Shown in pieces: positions 27,757-36,918 of a DNA stretch of 43,938 bases. The stretch is from an uncultured Kangiella sp. (GTDB lineage: Bacteria > Pseudomonadota > Gammaproteobacteria > Enterobacterales > DSM-103792): NCBI GenBank assembly GCA_946481205.1, contig CAMLNB010000003.1:1-43938 (forward strand), in the 5' to 3' direction. Below the pieces are notes generated by a model, which had not been told where the DNA came from, ran no database searches, and worked only from the letters and a program-made list of their open reading frames with translations. The position numbers and the translations under genes are program-made. Each line of letters begins with the position of its first letter. Position 1 is the first letter of the stretch.

Positions 27757-27781
27757 GTTTTCTAGCGCGCCTGGAACGGAA

Positions 27782-28561
27782 TCAGGCTTGGCCTTTCAGC
27801 GCCTGCACCAGCGGTTTGAACAGTTTCGGGTTGGCGCAGACGATGCCATTGGCGCCGCCAAAGTCAGTGCCGCCATGCATGTCGGTCACCAGACCGCCAG
27901 CTTCGAGCACCATCAGCGCGCCAGCGGCGGTATCCCACTCTTTGGTGCCGTATTCCCAATAGCCGTCAAAGCGACCGGCGGCGACATAGGCCAGATCCAA
28001 TGCAGCACTGCCCATTCGGCGGATGTCGCTGCAGTTGGGATAAACCGCGTTGAATTCGTTCATGTACTTGTCGAGCGGCACCACACCGTGGAACGGAAAC
28101 GCCGTCGCAAGCAGGGCTTCATCCAGGCGCACTTTGCCGGACACGCGCATGCGCTTGCCGTTCAAGGTGGCGCCGGCGCCACGCGAGGCGGTGAACAATT
28201 CTTCACGCAGCGGATCGTAAATCAGGCCGTGTTCAACTTTGCCTTTGATTTGCGCGGCGATGGACACGCAGAAATGCGGTAGGCCATGCAGGAAGTTGCT
28301 GGTGCCGTCGAGCGGATCGATGATCCAGACGACTTCATTGTTGCCCTGAACGCCGCTTTCTTCAGCGAGGAAGGCGTGATCGGGGTAGGACTTGCGGATG
28401 GTCTCGATGACGGCGTGTTCTGCCTTGTGATCGGCATCCGAAACGAAATCGTTGCGGCCTTTGGCGCTGGCCTTGAGCTTGTCGATGTTTTCCATCGAGC
28501 GGAGCAGACTTGAACCGGCGGCACGGGCGGCCCGTACAGCAATAGTAAGCAGCGGATGCAT
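27782..28561 (-). CDS. suhB: inositol-1-monophosphatase family protein SuhB
   Basis: 259 residues. Magnesium-dependent phosphatase fold with EESG at 67-70, the metal motif DPLDGTSNFLHG (82-93) and WDTAAGALMVLEAGG near 208-222. In E. coli SuhB (267 residues) also binds the NusA/NusG transcription complex at ribosomal RNA operons. The gene is divergent from trmJ, a conserved order in this class. Confidence 0.95.
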   Translation of the reverse strand: MHPLLTIAVRAARAAGSSLLRSMENIDKLKASAKGRNDFVSDADHKAEHAVIETIRKSYPDHAFLAEESGVQGNNEVVWIIDPLDGTSNFLHGLPHFCVSIAAQIKGKVEHGLIYDPLREELFTASRGAGATLNGKRMRVSGKVRLDEALLATAFPFHGVVPLDKYMNEFNAVYPNCSDIRRMGSAALDLAYVAAGRFDGYWEYGTKEWDTAAGALMVLEAGGLVTDMHGGTDFGGANGIVCANPKLFKPLVQALKGQA

Positions 28562-28735
28562 GGCAGAACCGTTTGTCGAAAGAGCAGGGAAGAGGTCGCT
28601 TCAAAAGCGGCGCGAATCATAGCAGAAGAACCGGGACCGGCCAATTTCCAAACGAGCTGCTAGAATGCGCGCCGTTCCGGGACGGCCAGCCGGCCGTTCC
28701 TGCCTGACACCTACTCGCCAGAGACGCTCACGCTC

Positions 28736-29515
28736 GTGCTCGACCAGATCCGCATCGTCCTCAGCCACCCCCAGCACACCGGCAACATCGGCGCGGTCGC
28801 CCGGGCCATGAAGACCATGGGCCTGACCGATCTGCGGCTGGTCAATCCGCGTGAAGCCATTGATGGTGAAGCCCGGGCCCGCAGCTGTGGTGGCTTGGAT
28901 GTGCTGGAGGCGGCGACCATTCATGACAGCGTCGAAGCTGCGGTTGCGGGCTGCCGGACCGTTATCGGCACCTCGGCCCGGCTGCGTGGCCTGAGCTTTG
29001 AAGTGCGCAATCCGCGCCAGATCGCCGAATCCTTGCGTGATGAGCCGGCCGGCCTGCCGGCGGCGATTCTGTTTGGCCGCGAAGCGCACGGCCTGTTCAA
29101 CGACGAGCTCGCGCTCTGCCATTACCACGTCTACATCCCGGCCAACCCGGAATACAGCTCGCTGAATCTGGCCTCGGCGGTGCAGCTCATTGCCTATGAG
29201 TTGCGGATGGCCACCGAAGCCGGCAGCCAGATCCCGCTTGAGCCGGGCGATCTGCGCGACCTGCCTGCGTCGGCCGAGTATATGGAAGAGCTTTTTGTGC
29301 ATATGCAGCGGGTATTGCTGCAAGTAGAGTTCCTGAAACCGACCGCGTCGGAGAAGTTGTTCGAGCGGTTGCGCCGGCTGTATCTGCGGGCGCGACCGAG
29401 CCAACGCGAGGTCAACATCCTGCGTGGCACGCTGCGGTCGGTGGAGGAGAAGGTGACCGGCAGTCTTGCCAATGACGGCTCAGGCACCAACACGGCACAA
29501 ATCGACAAGGAATAA
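28736..29515 (+). CDS. trmJ: tRNA (cytidine/uridine-2'-O-)-methyltransferase TrmJ
   Basis: SPOUT-class methyltransferase acting on the ribose of tRNA nucleotide 32. 259 residues from a GTG at 28736 that gives the family N-terminus ([23 protein letters not shown]). Knot-region motifs include [13 protein letters not shown] near 112-124 and [25 protein letters not shown] at 28661-28666 could be a -10 box. cysE follows 2 bases later, matching trmJ-cysE-iscR in other Gammaproteobacteria. Confidence 0.93.
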   Translation: MLDQIRIVLSHPQHTGNIGAVARAMKTMGLTDLRLVNPREAIDGEARARSCGGLDVLEAATIHDSVEAAVAGCRTVIGTSARLRGLSFEVRNPRQIAESLRDEPAGLPAAILFGREAHGLFNDELALCHYHVYIPANPEYSSLNLASAVQLIAYELRMATEAGSQIPLEPGDLRDLPASAEYMEELFVHMQRVLLQVEFLKPTASEKLFERLRRLYLRARPSQREVNILRGTLRSVEEKVTGSLANDGSGTNTAQIDKE

Positions 29516-29517
29516 GC

Positions 29518-30276
29518 ATGTTTGCCCGGATTCGCGAAGACATCCGCAATGTGCTGGCACATGACCCGGCCGCTCGCAACGCCTGGGATGTGCTGACCAA
29601 TTACCCCGGCCTGCAAGCGATCTGGTGGCAGCGTCTGACCCATCGGCTCTGGCTGTGGAATCTGCGCTGGCTGGCGCGTTGGATTTCCGGCTGGGTGCGC
29701 TGGCTGACCGGGGTCGAGATTCATCCGGGCGCGGTCATCGGCCGACGGGTGCTGATCGATCACGGCATGGGCGTCGTGATTGGCGAGACCGCCGAGGTCG
29801 GCGACGACTGCACCCTTTATCAGGGCGTCACGCTCGGTGGCACCAGTCTGCACCATGGCAAGCGCCATCCGACGCTCGGCAAAGGTGTCGTGGTCGGTGC
29901 CGGCGCCAAGGTGCTCGGTTCGTTCATGGTGGGTGATGGTGCCCGGGTCGGCTCCAACGCCGTCGTGGTCCGGGAAGTACCGCCCGGCGCGACCGTGGTC
30001 GGCATCCCCGGCAAAGTGCTCGGCGCTGAGGAAAGAAAGGAAGAGGGCTTCACCCCCTACGGTGTCGATACCGGTATGCGCGATCCGTTATCGCCAGCGC
30101 TGGCCAGCCTGCTGCAACACATTGCTACCACCGATGCCCGGATGCGGCTGCTGGAAACGGCGCTGCGCGGCAGCGGGGTGAATCTGGACTGCGCAGAGCT
30201 GCCGAGCTTGGACAAACGTGCCTTCCAACCGCTCTTGGACGAGCAGGATGCCAATGGCATCGACTATCAGATTTGA
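29518..30276 (+). CDS. cysE: serine O-acetyltransferase
   Basis: Makes O-acetylserine from serine and acetyl-CoA, the committed step of cysteine synthesis. 252 residues. The left-handed beta-helix of hexapeptide repeats runs from about residue 65 ([16 protein letters not shown], then [16 protein letters not shown]) to about 165 (GNP-type turn as [14 protein letters not shown]). The short N-terminal domain suggests the EpsC-like type rather than the longer E. coli CysE (273). AAGGA precedes the ATG. Cysteine produced here is the sulfur source for IscS encoded downstream. Confidence 0.94.
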   Translation: MFARIREDIRNVLAHDPAARNAWDVLTNYPGLQAIWWQRLTHRLWLWNLRWLARWISGWVRWLTGVEIHPGAVIGRRVLIDHGMGVVIGETAEVGDDCTLYQGVTLGGTSLHHGKRHPTLGKGVVVGAGAKVLGSFMVGDGARVGSNAVVVREVPPGATVVGIPGKVLGAEERKEEGFTPYGVDTGMRDPLSPALASLLQHIATTDARMRLLETALRGSGVNLDCAELPSLDKRAFQPLLDEQDANGIDYQI

Positions 30277-30370
30277 CGGTTTAGCTCGAAGTTATTTGCT
30301 TAACTATATGTTTTTAATGGAGAAGATACAACTCGCTTCAGGTGGTATGTGAAGATTGCCGAGTGCGCAG

Positions 30371-30404
30371 ATAATTTACTAAATCACTCGGTCTTTTGTA
30401 TAAT
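30371..30404 (+). promoter_or_regulatory. isc operon promoter with type-1 IscR-like site
   Basis: Perfect -10 TATAAT at 30399-30404, with TTTACT at 30375-30380 as a -35 (spacer 18). Overlapping the -35 is TACTAAATCACTCGG (30377-30391), which matches the core of type-1 IscR sites found upstream of isc operons. Holo-IscR bound here would repress the operon when Fe-S supply is adequate. Promoter is seen; repression is inferred from the family. Confidence 0.7.
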
Positions 30405-30479
30405 TGCCCTAGTTGCACACTCAGGCTTTCGAGCCTCCACCGCGATCGCAGGCCGATCGACCCGGACAGGGCAAACACC

Positions 30480-31022
30480 ATGAAGCTGAGCACGAAAGGG
30501 CGTTACGCCGTCACCGCGATGCTGGATCTTGCACTGCACCATGACCAAGGTCCTGTTGCTTTGGCAGAAGTGTCGGCGCGACAGGGCATTTCGCTGTCGT
30601 ATCTGGAGCAGTTATTTGCCCAGCTGCGCCGGGAAGGTTTGGTGACCAGCGTTCGCGGTCCGGGTGGCGGTTATCGGCTGGGTCGCGCGGCCGAGCAAAT
30701 CAACGTTGCCGAAGTGATTGCGGCGGTGAACGAAAACATCGATGCCACCCGCTGTGGTGGCAACGGCACTTGCGATGATGGCGAAGAATGCCTGACCCAT
30801 CGTTTGTGGTTGGATCTCAGCAACCAGATTTACAGCTTCCTGAGCGGCATCAGCCTGGCTCAGGTGGTGGCGCGCCGGGAAGTGCAGCATATCGCGGAGC
30901 GGCAGCACAAACGTGACGGCAAAGCCGAGCACGCGCGTATTGATCAAGCGCGACGGATCGCGATTGAATTTGACGAATCCACGCCCACCGTTGCCGCCCA
31001 GAGCGCGGCGACCGGCGTTTAA
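30480..31022 (+). CDS. iscR: Fe-S cluster assembly transcriptional regulator IscR
   Basis: Rrf2-family winged-helix regulator that senses Fe-S supply by carrying a [2Fe-2S] cluster. 180 residues from the ATG at 30480 ([19 protein letters not shown]). The DNA-recognition region is [19 protein letters not shown]. Cluster ligands are complete: C92, C98, C104 and H107. E. coli IscR is 162 residues; the extra length is a C-terminal hydrophilic tail. It heads the isc operon, and iscS follows after 17 bases. Confidence 0.96.
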   Translation: MKLSTKGRYAVTAMLDLALHHDQGPVALAEVSARQGISLSYLEQLFAQLRREGLVTSVRGPGGGYRLGRAAEQINVAEVIAAVNENIDATRCGGNGTCDDGEECLTHRLWLDLSNQIYSFLSGISLAQVVARREVQHIAERQHKRDGKAEHARIDQARRIAIEFDESTPTVAAQSAATGV

Positions 31023-31039
31023 GGCGGAGTTGCGGCACC

Positions 31040-32254
31040 ATGAAATTGCCTGTTTATCTCGATTACTCAGCGACCACGCCAGTTGATCCGCGTGTGGCCA
31101 GCAAGATGATGCAGTTCTTGACCGAAGACGGTCAGTTCGGCAACCCGGCTTCGCGCTCGCACAAATTCGGTTGGCAGGCGGAAGAGGCGGTGGAAGAAGC
31201 ACGACAGTTCGTCGCTGAACTGATCAATGCCGATCCGCGCGAAATCGTCTGGACCTCCGGCGCCACCGAATCGGACAACCTCGCCATCAAAGGCGTTGCC
31301 GAGTTCTACAAGGACAAAGGCAAGCACATTGTCACCTGCAAAACCGAGCACAAAGCGGTGCTCGACACCTGCCGTTATCTGGAAGGGCAGGGCTATGACG
31401 TGACGTATCTGGATCCGGAATCGAACGGTCTGATTGATCTTGCCAAGCTCGAAGCGGCTTTGCGCCCGGACACGATTCTGGTGTCGATCATGCACGTCAA
31501 TAACGAAATCGGCGTGATTCAGGATATCGACGCCATCGGCGCCATGACCCGCGCTCGCGGCATTCTGTTCCACGTCGATGCCGCGCAATCGACTGGCAAG
31601 CTGCCGATCGATGTTGAGAAAACGCCGGTCGATCTGATGTCGCTGACCAGTCACAAGACTTACGGCCCGAAAGGCATTGGTGCGCTCTACGTGCGCCGCA
31701 AACCGCGCGCTCGTATCGCCCCGCAGATGCATGGCGGCGGTCATGAGCGCGGCATGCGCTCCGGCACTTTGCCGACCCATCAAATCGTCGGCATGGGTGA
31801 GGCATACCGTTTGGCCAAGTTGGAAATGGCTGCCGAAAGCGAACGGCTGCTGCGCCTGCGGCACAAGCTGTGGGAAGGCATCAAGGATCTTGAAGAAGTG
31901 CATTTAAATGGCGATGCCGAGCGTCGTATCGCCGGCAACCTTAATGTCAGCTTCAACTATGTTGAAGGTGAATCGCTGATCATGGCGCTGAAGGATTTGG
32001 CGGTGTCGTCCGGTTCGGCCTGTACCTCGGCCAGTCTGGAGCCGTCGTATGTGCTGCGCGCTTTGGGCCGCTCCGATGAGCTGGCGCACAGCTCGTTGCG
32101 CTTCACCATTGGCCGCTTCACCACCGAAGAACAAATCGATTTTGCCATTGCCGAAATCCGCAAGGCCGTGACCCGCTTGCGCGAAATGTCTCCACTCTGG
32201 GAAATGTACAAAGACGGCATTGATCTGAACACGGTCGAATGGGCTGCGCACTAA
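31040..32254 (+). CDS. iscS: cysteine desulfurase IscS
   Basis: PLP enzyme that removes sulfur from cysteine as a persulfide for Fe-S clusters and thiolated tRNA. 404 residues, the E. coli length. The PLP lysine is K206 in [10 protein letters not shown] and the persulfide cysteine is C328 in [14 protein letters not shown]. The ending [18 protein letters not shown] is typical of IscS and contributes to IscU binding. It supplies sulfur to IscU next to it and probably to tRNA 2-thiolation related to MnmC. Confidence 0.97.
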   Translation: MKLPVYLDYSATTPVDPRVASKMMQFLTEDGQFGNPASRSHKFGWQAEEAVEEARQFVAELINADPREIVWTSGATESDNLAIKGVAEFYKDKGKHIVTCKTEHKAVLDTCRYLEGQGYDVTYLDPESNGLIDLAKLEAALRPDTILVSIMHVNNEIGVIQDIDAIGAMTRARGILFHVDAAQSTGKLPIDVEKTPVDLMSLTSHKTYGPKGIGALYVRRKPRARIAPQMHGGGHERGMRSGTLPTHQIVGMGEAYRLAKLEMAAESERLLRLRHKLWEGIKDLEEVHLNGDAERRIAGNLNVSFNYVEGESLIMALKDLAVSSGSACTSASLEPSYVLRALGRSDELAHSSLRFTIGRFTTEEQIDFAIAEIRKAVTRLREMSPLWEMYKDGIDLNTVEWAAH

Positions 32255-32282
32255 AACGCATTGAGTTTTGACGAGGTGTACC

Positions 32283-32675
32283 ATGGCATACAGCAATAAA
32301 GTCATCGATCATTATGAGCACCCGCGCAACGTCGGTTCGCTTGACAAGAACGACAACGATGTCGGTACTGGCATGGTTGGCGCGCCGGCTTGCGGCGACG
32401 TAATGAAGCTGCAGATCAAAGTCGGTAAAGACGGTCGCATTGAAGATGCCAAGTTCAAGACCTATGGTTGTGGCTCGGCGATCGCGTCGTCGTCGCTGGT
32501 GACCGAATGGGTCAAAGGCAAGACGCTGGACGAAGCGGCGCAGATCAAGAACACCGATATCGCTCAGGAACTGGCGTTGCCACCGGTCAAGATTCACTGC
32601 TCGGTACTGGCTGAAGATGCCATCAAAGCCGCAGTGGCGGATTACAAAGCCAAGCGCGATCAGAGCGCGAATTGA
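32283..32675 (+). CDS. iscU: Fe-S cluster scaffold IscU
   Basis: Scaffold on which [2Fe-2S] and [4Fe-4S] clusters are built. 130 residues from the ATG at 32283. Ligand cysteines C37, C63 and C106 and the release-promoting D39 are present. The HscA recognition peptide LPPVK sits at 99-103. ACGAGGTG precedes the start. Confidence 0.97.
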   Translation: MAYSNKVIDHYEHPRNVGSLDKNDNDVGTGMVGAPACGDVMKLQIKVGKDGRIEDAKFKTYGCGSAIASSSLVTEWVKGKTLDEAAQIKNTDIAQELALPPVKIHCSVLAEDAIKAAVADYKAKRDQSAN

Positions 32676-32727
32676 TTGACAGCAGCAATTGCTCGCGCAT
32701 TTGCCGGCGCGAGTAAGGAGTAGGGCG

Positions 32728-33054
32728 GTGGCCATTCATTTGTCGGACAGTGCAGCGGACCGGGTGCGCAAGTTCCTTGCCAATCGTGGCAAAGGGCTGG
32801 GCGTGCGTCTCGGCGTCAAGACCACCGGTTGTTCTGGCCTGTCCTATGTGCTTGAGTTCGTCGATGATCTCAATGAAAGCGAAGATGCCATGTTTACTGA
32901 CAAAGGCGTCAACGTGATCATCGACAAGAAAAGTCTGGTCTATCTGGACGGCACCGAGCTCGATTTTGTTCGTGAAGGTTTGAACGAAGGCTTCAAGTTC
33001 AATAACCCGAACGTCAAAGGCGAGTGCGGCTGCGGCGAGAGCTTCACCGTTTGA
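32728..33054 (+). CDS. iscA: A-type Fe-S carrier IscA
   Basis: Carrier that passes clusters from IscU to apo-enzymes. 108 residues from a GTG at 32728 with AAGGAG at 32715-32720. The three conserved cysteines are C35 (TTGCSGLSY), C100 and C102 (GECGCGESF). E. coli IscA is 107 residues. Confidence 0.95.
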   Translation: MAIHLSDSAADRVRKFLANRGKGLGVRLGVKTTGCSGLSYVLEFVDDLNESEDAMFTDKGVNVIIDKKSLVYLDGTELDFVREGLNEGFKFNNPNVKGECGCGESFTV

Positions 33055-33062
33055 ATGCGCTG

Positions 33063-33596
33063 ATGTCAGGGCCTGACTATTTCTCATTGTTTGGCCTCGC
33101 TGCCAGCTTTGCGATTGATCGCGATGAGCTGACGCACCGCTACCGCGAGCTGCAAAAGGCTGTGCATCCGGATCGCTATGCCAATGCCGGTGAATCCGAG
33201 CGATTGATGGCAGTCAGTCAGGCAGCACGTATCAATGATGCTTACCAGACTCTGCGCGACCCGATCAGCCGTGCCCGTTATTTGCTGCAGCAGCATGGTG
33301 GCAACTGGCAGGACGAGCAGACCATACAGGACAAAGCGTTTCTGTTTGAGCAGATGGAACTGCGCGAAGAACTGGAAGGCTTGCAGCAAGAGCGCGAACT
33401 GGACGCATTGGAAGCGTTCGCCAAACGGGTCCGCCAGCTGGAGCTGGGCCAGGAGCAGCGGTTGGCGCGTGAGTTCACCGACTTGCTGAATTTGCATCTG
33501 GTGCAGGGCCGCACCGAAATCCAAAAACTGATGTTCTTCCGCAAACTGCGCGAAGAAACCGAACACGAAATCAACGCCGTTTTGGACGAGGCTTGA
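33063..33596 (+). CDS. hscB: Fe-S co-chaperone HscB
   Basis: J-domain protein that delivers IscU to HscA and stimulates its ATPase. 177 residues from the ATG at 33063. J domain at about 5-75 with the HPD motif at 35-37; the C-terminal three-helix domain (rich in EELEGLQQERELDALEAF) binds IscU. A TTG four codons upstream is a weaker alternative start. The frame upstream overlaps the iscA end. Confidence 0.94.
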   Translation: MSGPDYFSLFGLAASFAIDRDELTHRYRELQKAVHPDRYANAGESERLMAVSQAARINDAYQTLRDPISRARYLLQQHGGNWQDEQTIQDKAFLFEQMELREELEGLQQERELDALEAFAKRVRQLELGQEQRLAREFTDLLNLHLVQGRTEIQKLMFFRKLREETEHEINAVLDEA

Positions 33597-33604
33597 ATCA
33601 CACC

Positions 33605-33632
33605 TGCGTTATCGCGCGAGTACGATAACGCA
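33605..33632 (+). repeat. perfect 10-bp hairpin between hscB and hscA
   Basis: TGCGTTATCG (33605-33614), 8-base loop, exact complement CGATAACGCA (33623-33632). It begins 9 bases after the hscB stop in the 101-base gap before hscA. There is no T-tract after it, so it is not a classic terminator. It may mark RNA processing or stability, or be a protein-binding dyad. Confidence 0.6.
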
Positions 33633-33697
33633 CCGTGGTTCAGCTTGTCGCAAACGGTAATCGGCGCTGTCTTGGCGCCGGTTCGACGAGGAAGGCC

Positions 33698-35551
33698 ATG
33701 CCGCTTTTACAGATTGCCGAACCTGGCATGAGCACGGCGCCGCACCAGCATCGTTTGGCGGCCGGCATTGATCTCGGTACCACCAATTCTCTGATTGCCA
33801 GCGTCCGTAGCGGCGTTGCCGAAACCTTGGCGGATGAGCAGGGCGAACACCTGCTGCCGTCGGCAGTTCGTTATGCTGCTGATGGTTCGGCGCAGGTTGG
33901 CCGTTTGGTGCGCGACAGTGCCGCCGAGGATGCGGCCAACACGCTGTTGTCAGTCAAGCGCCTGATGGGGCGCGGTGTTGCCGATGTGCATCAGCTGACC
34001 GGCCATGCCGCACATCAATTTGTCGCCACGGCGGACGGGTTGCCGGCGTTTGTCACGGCAGCGGGCCCGCGCACCGCCGTTGAAGCTTCCAGTGAAATTC
34101 TCAAGGTTTTGGCGCAGCGTGCGGAGAAATCACTCGGCGGTCCGCTACAAGGCGTGGTCATTACCGTGCCGGCCTATTTTGACGACGCTCAGCGCCAAGC
34201 CACCAAAGATGCCGCACAGATCGCCGGTCTGAATGTCCTGCGCCTGCTGAATGAACCGACAGCTGCGGCCGTCGCTTACGGACTCGATAGTCGTGAAGAG
34301 GGCGTGTTTGCCGTCTACGATTTGGGCGGTGGCACCTTTGATATTTCGGTGTTGCGTCTGTCGCGTGGGGTTTTTGAAGTGCTGGCCACCGGTGGTGACA
34401 GTGCACTCGGCGGCGATGATATTGATCAAGCATTGGCCTTGCATTTGGCCGCCGAGGTTCAGCAGCAAGCGGATGATAGCCGCAGCTTGCGCACGTTGTT
34501 GCAGTTGGCAAGACATGTAAAGGAGTGCTTGAGCAGTCAGTTGTCGGTCACCGTCAATGTACTTGGCAAAGGCGATGTGACGGTCAACCGTGAACAGCTC
34601 AAGCAGCTGGCGGAGCCGTTTATCAAGCGCACGCTCAATGCCTGCCGGCGTTGTCTGCGTGATGCCAATGTTGGCATCGAGGAAATCCGTGAAGCGGTTC
34701 TGGTCGGCGGTTCGACCCGGATGCCGGCAGTGCGTGAAGCTGTGGCTGCGTTCTTCGGTCGTGACGGTTTGACCACCATCGATCCGGACAAGGTGGTGGC
34801 CATCGGCGCCGCGTTGCAAGCCAATGTCTTGATCGGCAACAAGAACGAAAACGATCTGTTGTTGCTTGATGTGATCCCGTTGTCGCTCGGTTTGGAAACC
34901 ATGGGCGGACTGGTCGAGAAAGTGATCCCGCGCAACACCACGATACCGGTGACTCGCGCGCAGGAGTTCACCACCTTTGCCGACGGCCAGACGGCGATGA
35001 GCATCCACGTGGTACAGGGCGAGCGCGAACTGGTGCAGGATTGTCGTTCGCTGGCCAAATTCACCTTGCACGGCATTCCGGCAATGGTGGCTGGCGCGGC
35101 GCGGATACGGGTTAGCTTCCAGGTAGATGCCGACGGCTTGCTGAGCGTCTCGGCGCAGGAAATGCAGACCGGTGTGCAGTCCTCGGTGCAGGTGAAGCCC
35201 TCGTATGGTTTGAGTGATACCAGCATCCGCGAAATGCTCGAAGCTTCGATGCGCAATGCGCGCGAAGACATGGCGCTGCGGATGCTGCGTGAGCAGCAGG
35301 TGGATGCTGATCGCGTGCTGGTGGCGCTGCGGGCGGCGTTGCGCGCCGATGGCGAATTGCTCAGTGCGGATGAGCGGGCGCAGTTGCACGCCGCCATGCA
35401 GGCATTGGAGCAGACTGCCGCAGGTACCGATAGCGCAGCCATCAAGACCGCGATTGCGCAACTGGATCAGCAGAGCGCGAACTTTGCCAGCCGACGCATG
35501 GATCGCAGCATTGCCGCCGCCTTGGTTGGTCAGCGCCTCGATCAGCTCTGA
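33698..35551 (+). CDS. hscA: Fe-S cluster chaperone HscA
   Basis: Hsp70-family ATPase specialised for IscU; with HscB it drives cluster transfer. 617 residues (E. coli 616) from the ATG at 33698, preceded by GAGGAAGG. Nucleotide-binding domain: [14 protein letters not shown] near 23-36, [34 protein letters not shown] and [14 protein letters not shown], then [10 protein letters not shown]. The substrate-binding domain follows from about 385 ([14 protein letters not shown]). The start chosen matches family length; an upstream in-frame start would add 21 residues and lacks support. Confidence 0.97.
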   Translation: MPLLQIAEPGMSTAPHQHRLAAGIDLGTTNSLIASVRSGVAETLADEQGEHLLPSAVRYAADGSAQVGRLVRDSAAEDAANTLLSVKRLMGRGVADVHQLTGHAAHQFVATADGLPAFVTAAGPRTAVEASSEILKVLAQRAEKSLGGPLQGVVITVPAYFDDAQRQATKDAAQIAGLNVLRLLNEPTAAAVAYGLDSREEGVFAVYDLGGGTFDISVLRLSRGVFEVLATGGDSALGGDDIDQALALHLAAEVQQQADDSRSLRTLLQLARHVKECLSSQLSVTVNVLGKGDVTVNREQLKQLAEPFIKRTLNACRRCLRDANVGIEEIREAVLVGGSTRMPAVREAVAAFFGRDGLTTIDPDKVVAIGAALQANVLIGNKNENDLLLLDVIPLSLGLETMGGLVEKVIPRNTTIPVTRAQEFTTFADGQTAMSIHVVQGERELVQDCRSLAKFTLHGIPAMVAGAARIRVSFQVDADGLLSVSAQEMQTGVQSSVQVKPSYGLSDTSIREMLEASMRNAREDMALRMLREQQVDADRVLVALRAALRADGELLSADERAQLHAAMQALEQTAAGTDSAAIKTAIAQLDQQSANFASRRMDRSIAAALVGQRLDQL

Positions 35552-35634
35552 TTGCTGACGGCAGAAACAATATGGCCGGTGTTGCCTGACTTGGCATCAC
35601 GGCTTACATGATGAAGAGAACTGGTGTACAGACA

Positions 35635-35973
35635 ATGCCCAAGCTGACGTTTTTGCCACACCCGGAACACTGTCCGAATGGCGCCACGGTCGAGGCCAAG
35701 ACCGGCGAAACCATCCTGGATGTCGCACTGCGCAACAAGATCGGTATCGATCATGCCTGCGAAATGGCCTGCGCCTGTACGACCTGCCACGTCGTGGTCA
35801 AGCAGGGCTTCAACAGCCTGGCGGCCAGCGAGGAAGACGAAGACGATATGCTCGACAAGGCCTGGGGCCTGACGCCGCAATCACGGTTATCGTGTCAGGC
35901 GAAGGTTGGCGCTGAGGATCTGACTATCGAGGTGCCGCGCTACACCATCAACCTGGCGTCGGAACGGCACTGA
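35635..35973 (+). CDS. fdx: ISC-system [2Fe-2S] ferredoxin
   Basis: Adrenodoxin-type ferredoxin that supplies electrons for cluster assembly. 112 residues from the ATG at 35635 (MPKLTFLPHPEHCPNG). Cluster ligands C42, C48, C51 and C87 are present in the pattern CxxxACACTTC plus a later Cys. E. coli Fdx is 111 residues. The ribosome site is weak; in-frame ATGs at 35608/35611 would add nine residues. Confidence 0.95.
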   Translation: MPKLTFLPHPEHCPNGATVEAKTGETILDVALRNKIGIDHACEMACACTTCHVVVKQGFNSLAASEEDEDDMLDKAWGLTPQSRLSCQAKVGAEDLTIEVPRYTINLASERH

Positions 35974-35983
35974 GGACGGAAAC

Positions 35984-36184
35984 ATGGCCCTGAAATGGAC
36001 GGATGTGCTCGATATCGCCATCGAGCTGGCCGAGGCCCACTCCGAAGTGGACCCTCGTTTTGTCAACTTTGTCGACCTGCGCAATTGGGTCATGCAACTC
36101 CCGGATTTTGCTGATGATCCGGCCCGCAGTGGCGAAAAAGTGCTCGAAGCCATCCAGCAGGCCTGGATCGATGAAGTGAGCTGA
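35984..36184 (+). CDS. iscX: Fe-S assembly protein IscX
   Basis: Small acidic protein that binds IscS and iron and modulates cluster assembly. 66 residues with the family pattern MALKWTDVLDIAIELAE, DPRFVNFVDLRNWV and PDFADDPARSGEKVLEAIQ. E. coli IscX is 66 residues. It is the last gene of the isc operon. Confidence 0.96.
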   Translation: MALKWTDVLDIAIELAEAHSEVDPRFVNFVDLRNWVMQLPDFADDPARSGEKVLEAIQQAWIDEVS

Positions 36185-36203
36185 AAGCTTTTTGCCAACA
36201 CGC

Positions 36204-36231
36204 TTGATTTCCGGAAGAAAATCCGTAAGAT
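36204..36231 (+). promoter_or_regulatory. promoter of tRNA-Lys
   Basis: TTGATT (36204-36209) and TAAGAT (36226-36231) with a 16-base spacer, followed by a GC-rich stretch (AGCGGCC) that fits the discriminator of a stable-RNA promoter. The tRNA begins 18 bases after the -10 box. Confidence 0.6.
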
Positions 36232-36248
36232 AGCGGCCTCTTCGCGAT

Positions 36249-36324
36249 GGGTCGGTAGCTCAGTCGGTAGAGCAGCGGACTTTTAATCCGTTGGTCGCGA
36301 GTTCGAGTCTCGCCCGACCCACCA
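36249..36324 (+). tRNA. tRNA-Lys (anticodon UUU)
   Basis: 76 bases folding as a complete cloverleaf. Acceptor stem GGGTCGG pairs with CCGACCC, followed by A and an encoded CCA. The D-loop holds AGCTCAGTCGGTAGAGC, the anticodon loop is CTTTTAA, and the T-arm holds GTTCGAGTC. It closely resembles E. coli tRNA-Lys. Confidence 0.97.
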
Positions 36325-36330
36325 TTCTTC

Positions 36331-36366
36331 AAACAAAAACGCTGGCAATCGCCGGCGTTTTTGTTT
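36331..36366 (+). terminator. terminator after tRNA-Lys
   Basis: AAACAAAAACGC and GCGTTTTTGTTT form the outer 12 bp, with an inner TGGC/GCCG stem containing one G-T pair and a short loop. T residues follow. It lies a few bases past the tRNA. Confidence 0.85.
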
Positions 36367-36417
36367 TTCTGTGTCAGCAATCTGCCGCTGGCCTGACCGG
36401 AAATGCCGTGAAACCCC

Positions 36418-36445
36418 TTGGCCTGTAAAATGGAAATGCTATTAT
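36418..36445 (+). promoter_or_regulatory. promoter of the cold-shock gene
   Basis: TTGGCC (36418-36423) and TATTAT (36440-36445), spacer 16 bases. The predicted transcript has a leader of about 63 bases before the ATG, shorter than the long thermosensing leader of E. coli cspA. Confidence 0.55.
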
Positions 36446-36514
36446 CCGGCCGCAGCGCAGTTCCTCGCGCAGATCCAGGCCGAAACAGCGGCCATTGTTC
36501 TAAGGTATTTGAGT

Positions 36515-36730
36515 ATGTCGAATCGCGAAAAAGGCACAGTGAAGTGGTTTAACGACGAGAAGGGCTTCGGTTTCATCAAGCGTGATCAGGGCGGCAACGA
36601 CGTGTTCGTGCACTACACCCAGATCCGTGCGGAAGGTGGTCGTCGCACGCTGGCAGATGGTCAGATGGTCGAGTTTGTAGTTGGCCAAGGCCAGAAGGGT
36701 CTGCAAGCCCAAGACGTCACGGTGGTCTGA
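36515..36730 (+). CDS. cold-shock-domain RNA chaperone (CspA family)
   Basis: 71 residues from the ATG at 36515, one cold-shock domain. The RNA-binding motifs are KGFGFIK (16-22) and DVFVHY (29-34). It binds single-stranded RNA or DNA and prevents or melts secondary structure. The sequence ([18 protein letters not shown]) cannot tell cold-induced from constitutive members. AAGG at 36502-36505 precedes the start. Confidence 0.96.
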   Translation: MSNREKGTVKWFNDEKGFGFIKRDQGGNDVFVHYTQIRAEGGRRTLADGQMVEFVVGQGQKGLQAQDVTVV

Positions 36731-36752
36731 ACCGCATTCGATGTCAGTCAAG

Positions 36753-36781
36753 AAAAACGGTCAGCATTGCTGGCCGTTTTT
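36753..36781 (+). terminator. terminator after the cold-shock gene
   Basis: AAAAACGGTCAGC, a 3-base loop, then GCTGGCCGTTTTT; the stem has one G-T pair and is followed by more pyrimidines. It starts 22 bases after the stop codon. Confidence 0.88.
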
Positions 36782-36835
36782 CTTTCTGTGCTTGTGGCTT
36801 ATTCACACGGGATTTCGCGGCGAGCCAGGCCATGC

Positions 36836-36883
36836 CTGCGCTACGCTCCGCTGAGCGCAGATTACGGCGCGTCGGCGTATAAT
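36836..36883 (+). promoter_or_regulatory. nadA -10 box with overlapping upstream dyad
   Basis: TATAAT at 36878-36883 lies 35 bases before the nadA ATG. The dyad CTGCGCT (36836-36842) and AGCGCAG (36854-36860), spaced by 11 bases, ends where the -35 element would be. No good -35 sequence is visible. The dyad may be a regulator site; the identity of such a regulator is unknown. Confidence 0.45.
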
Positions 36884-36918
36884 CCCGCCACCTGTTCCTC
36901 CTAGCTGCGGAAACTGCC

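Noticed and set aside
36794..36808. TGTG-N7-CACA upstream of nadA as a CRP site
   Set aside because: Spacing is one base short of the CRP palindrome and only the outer four bases match.
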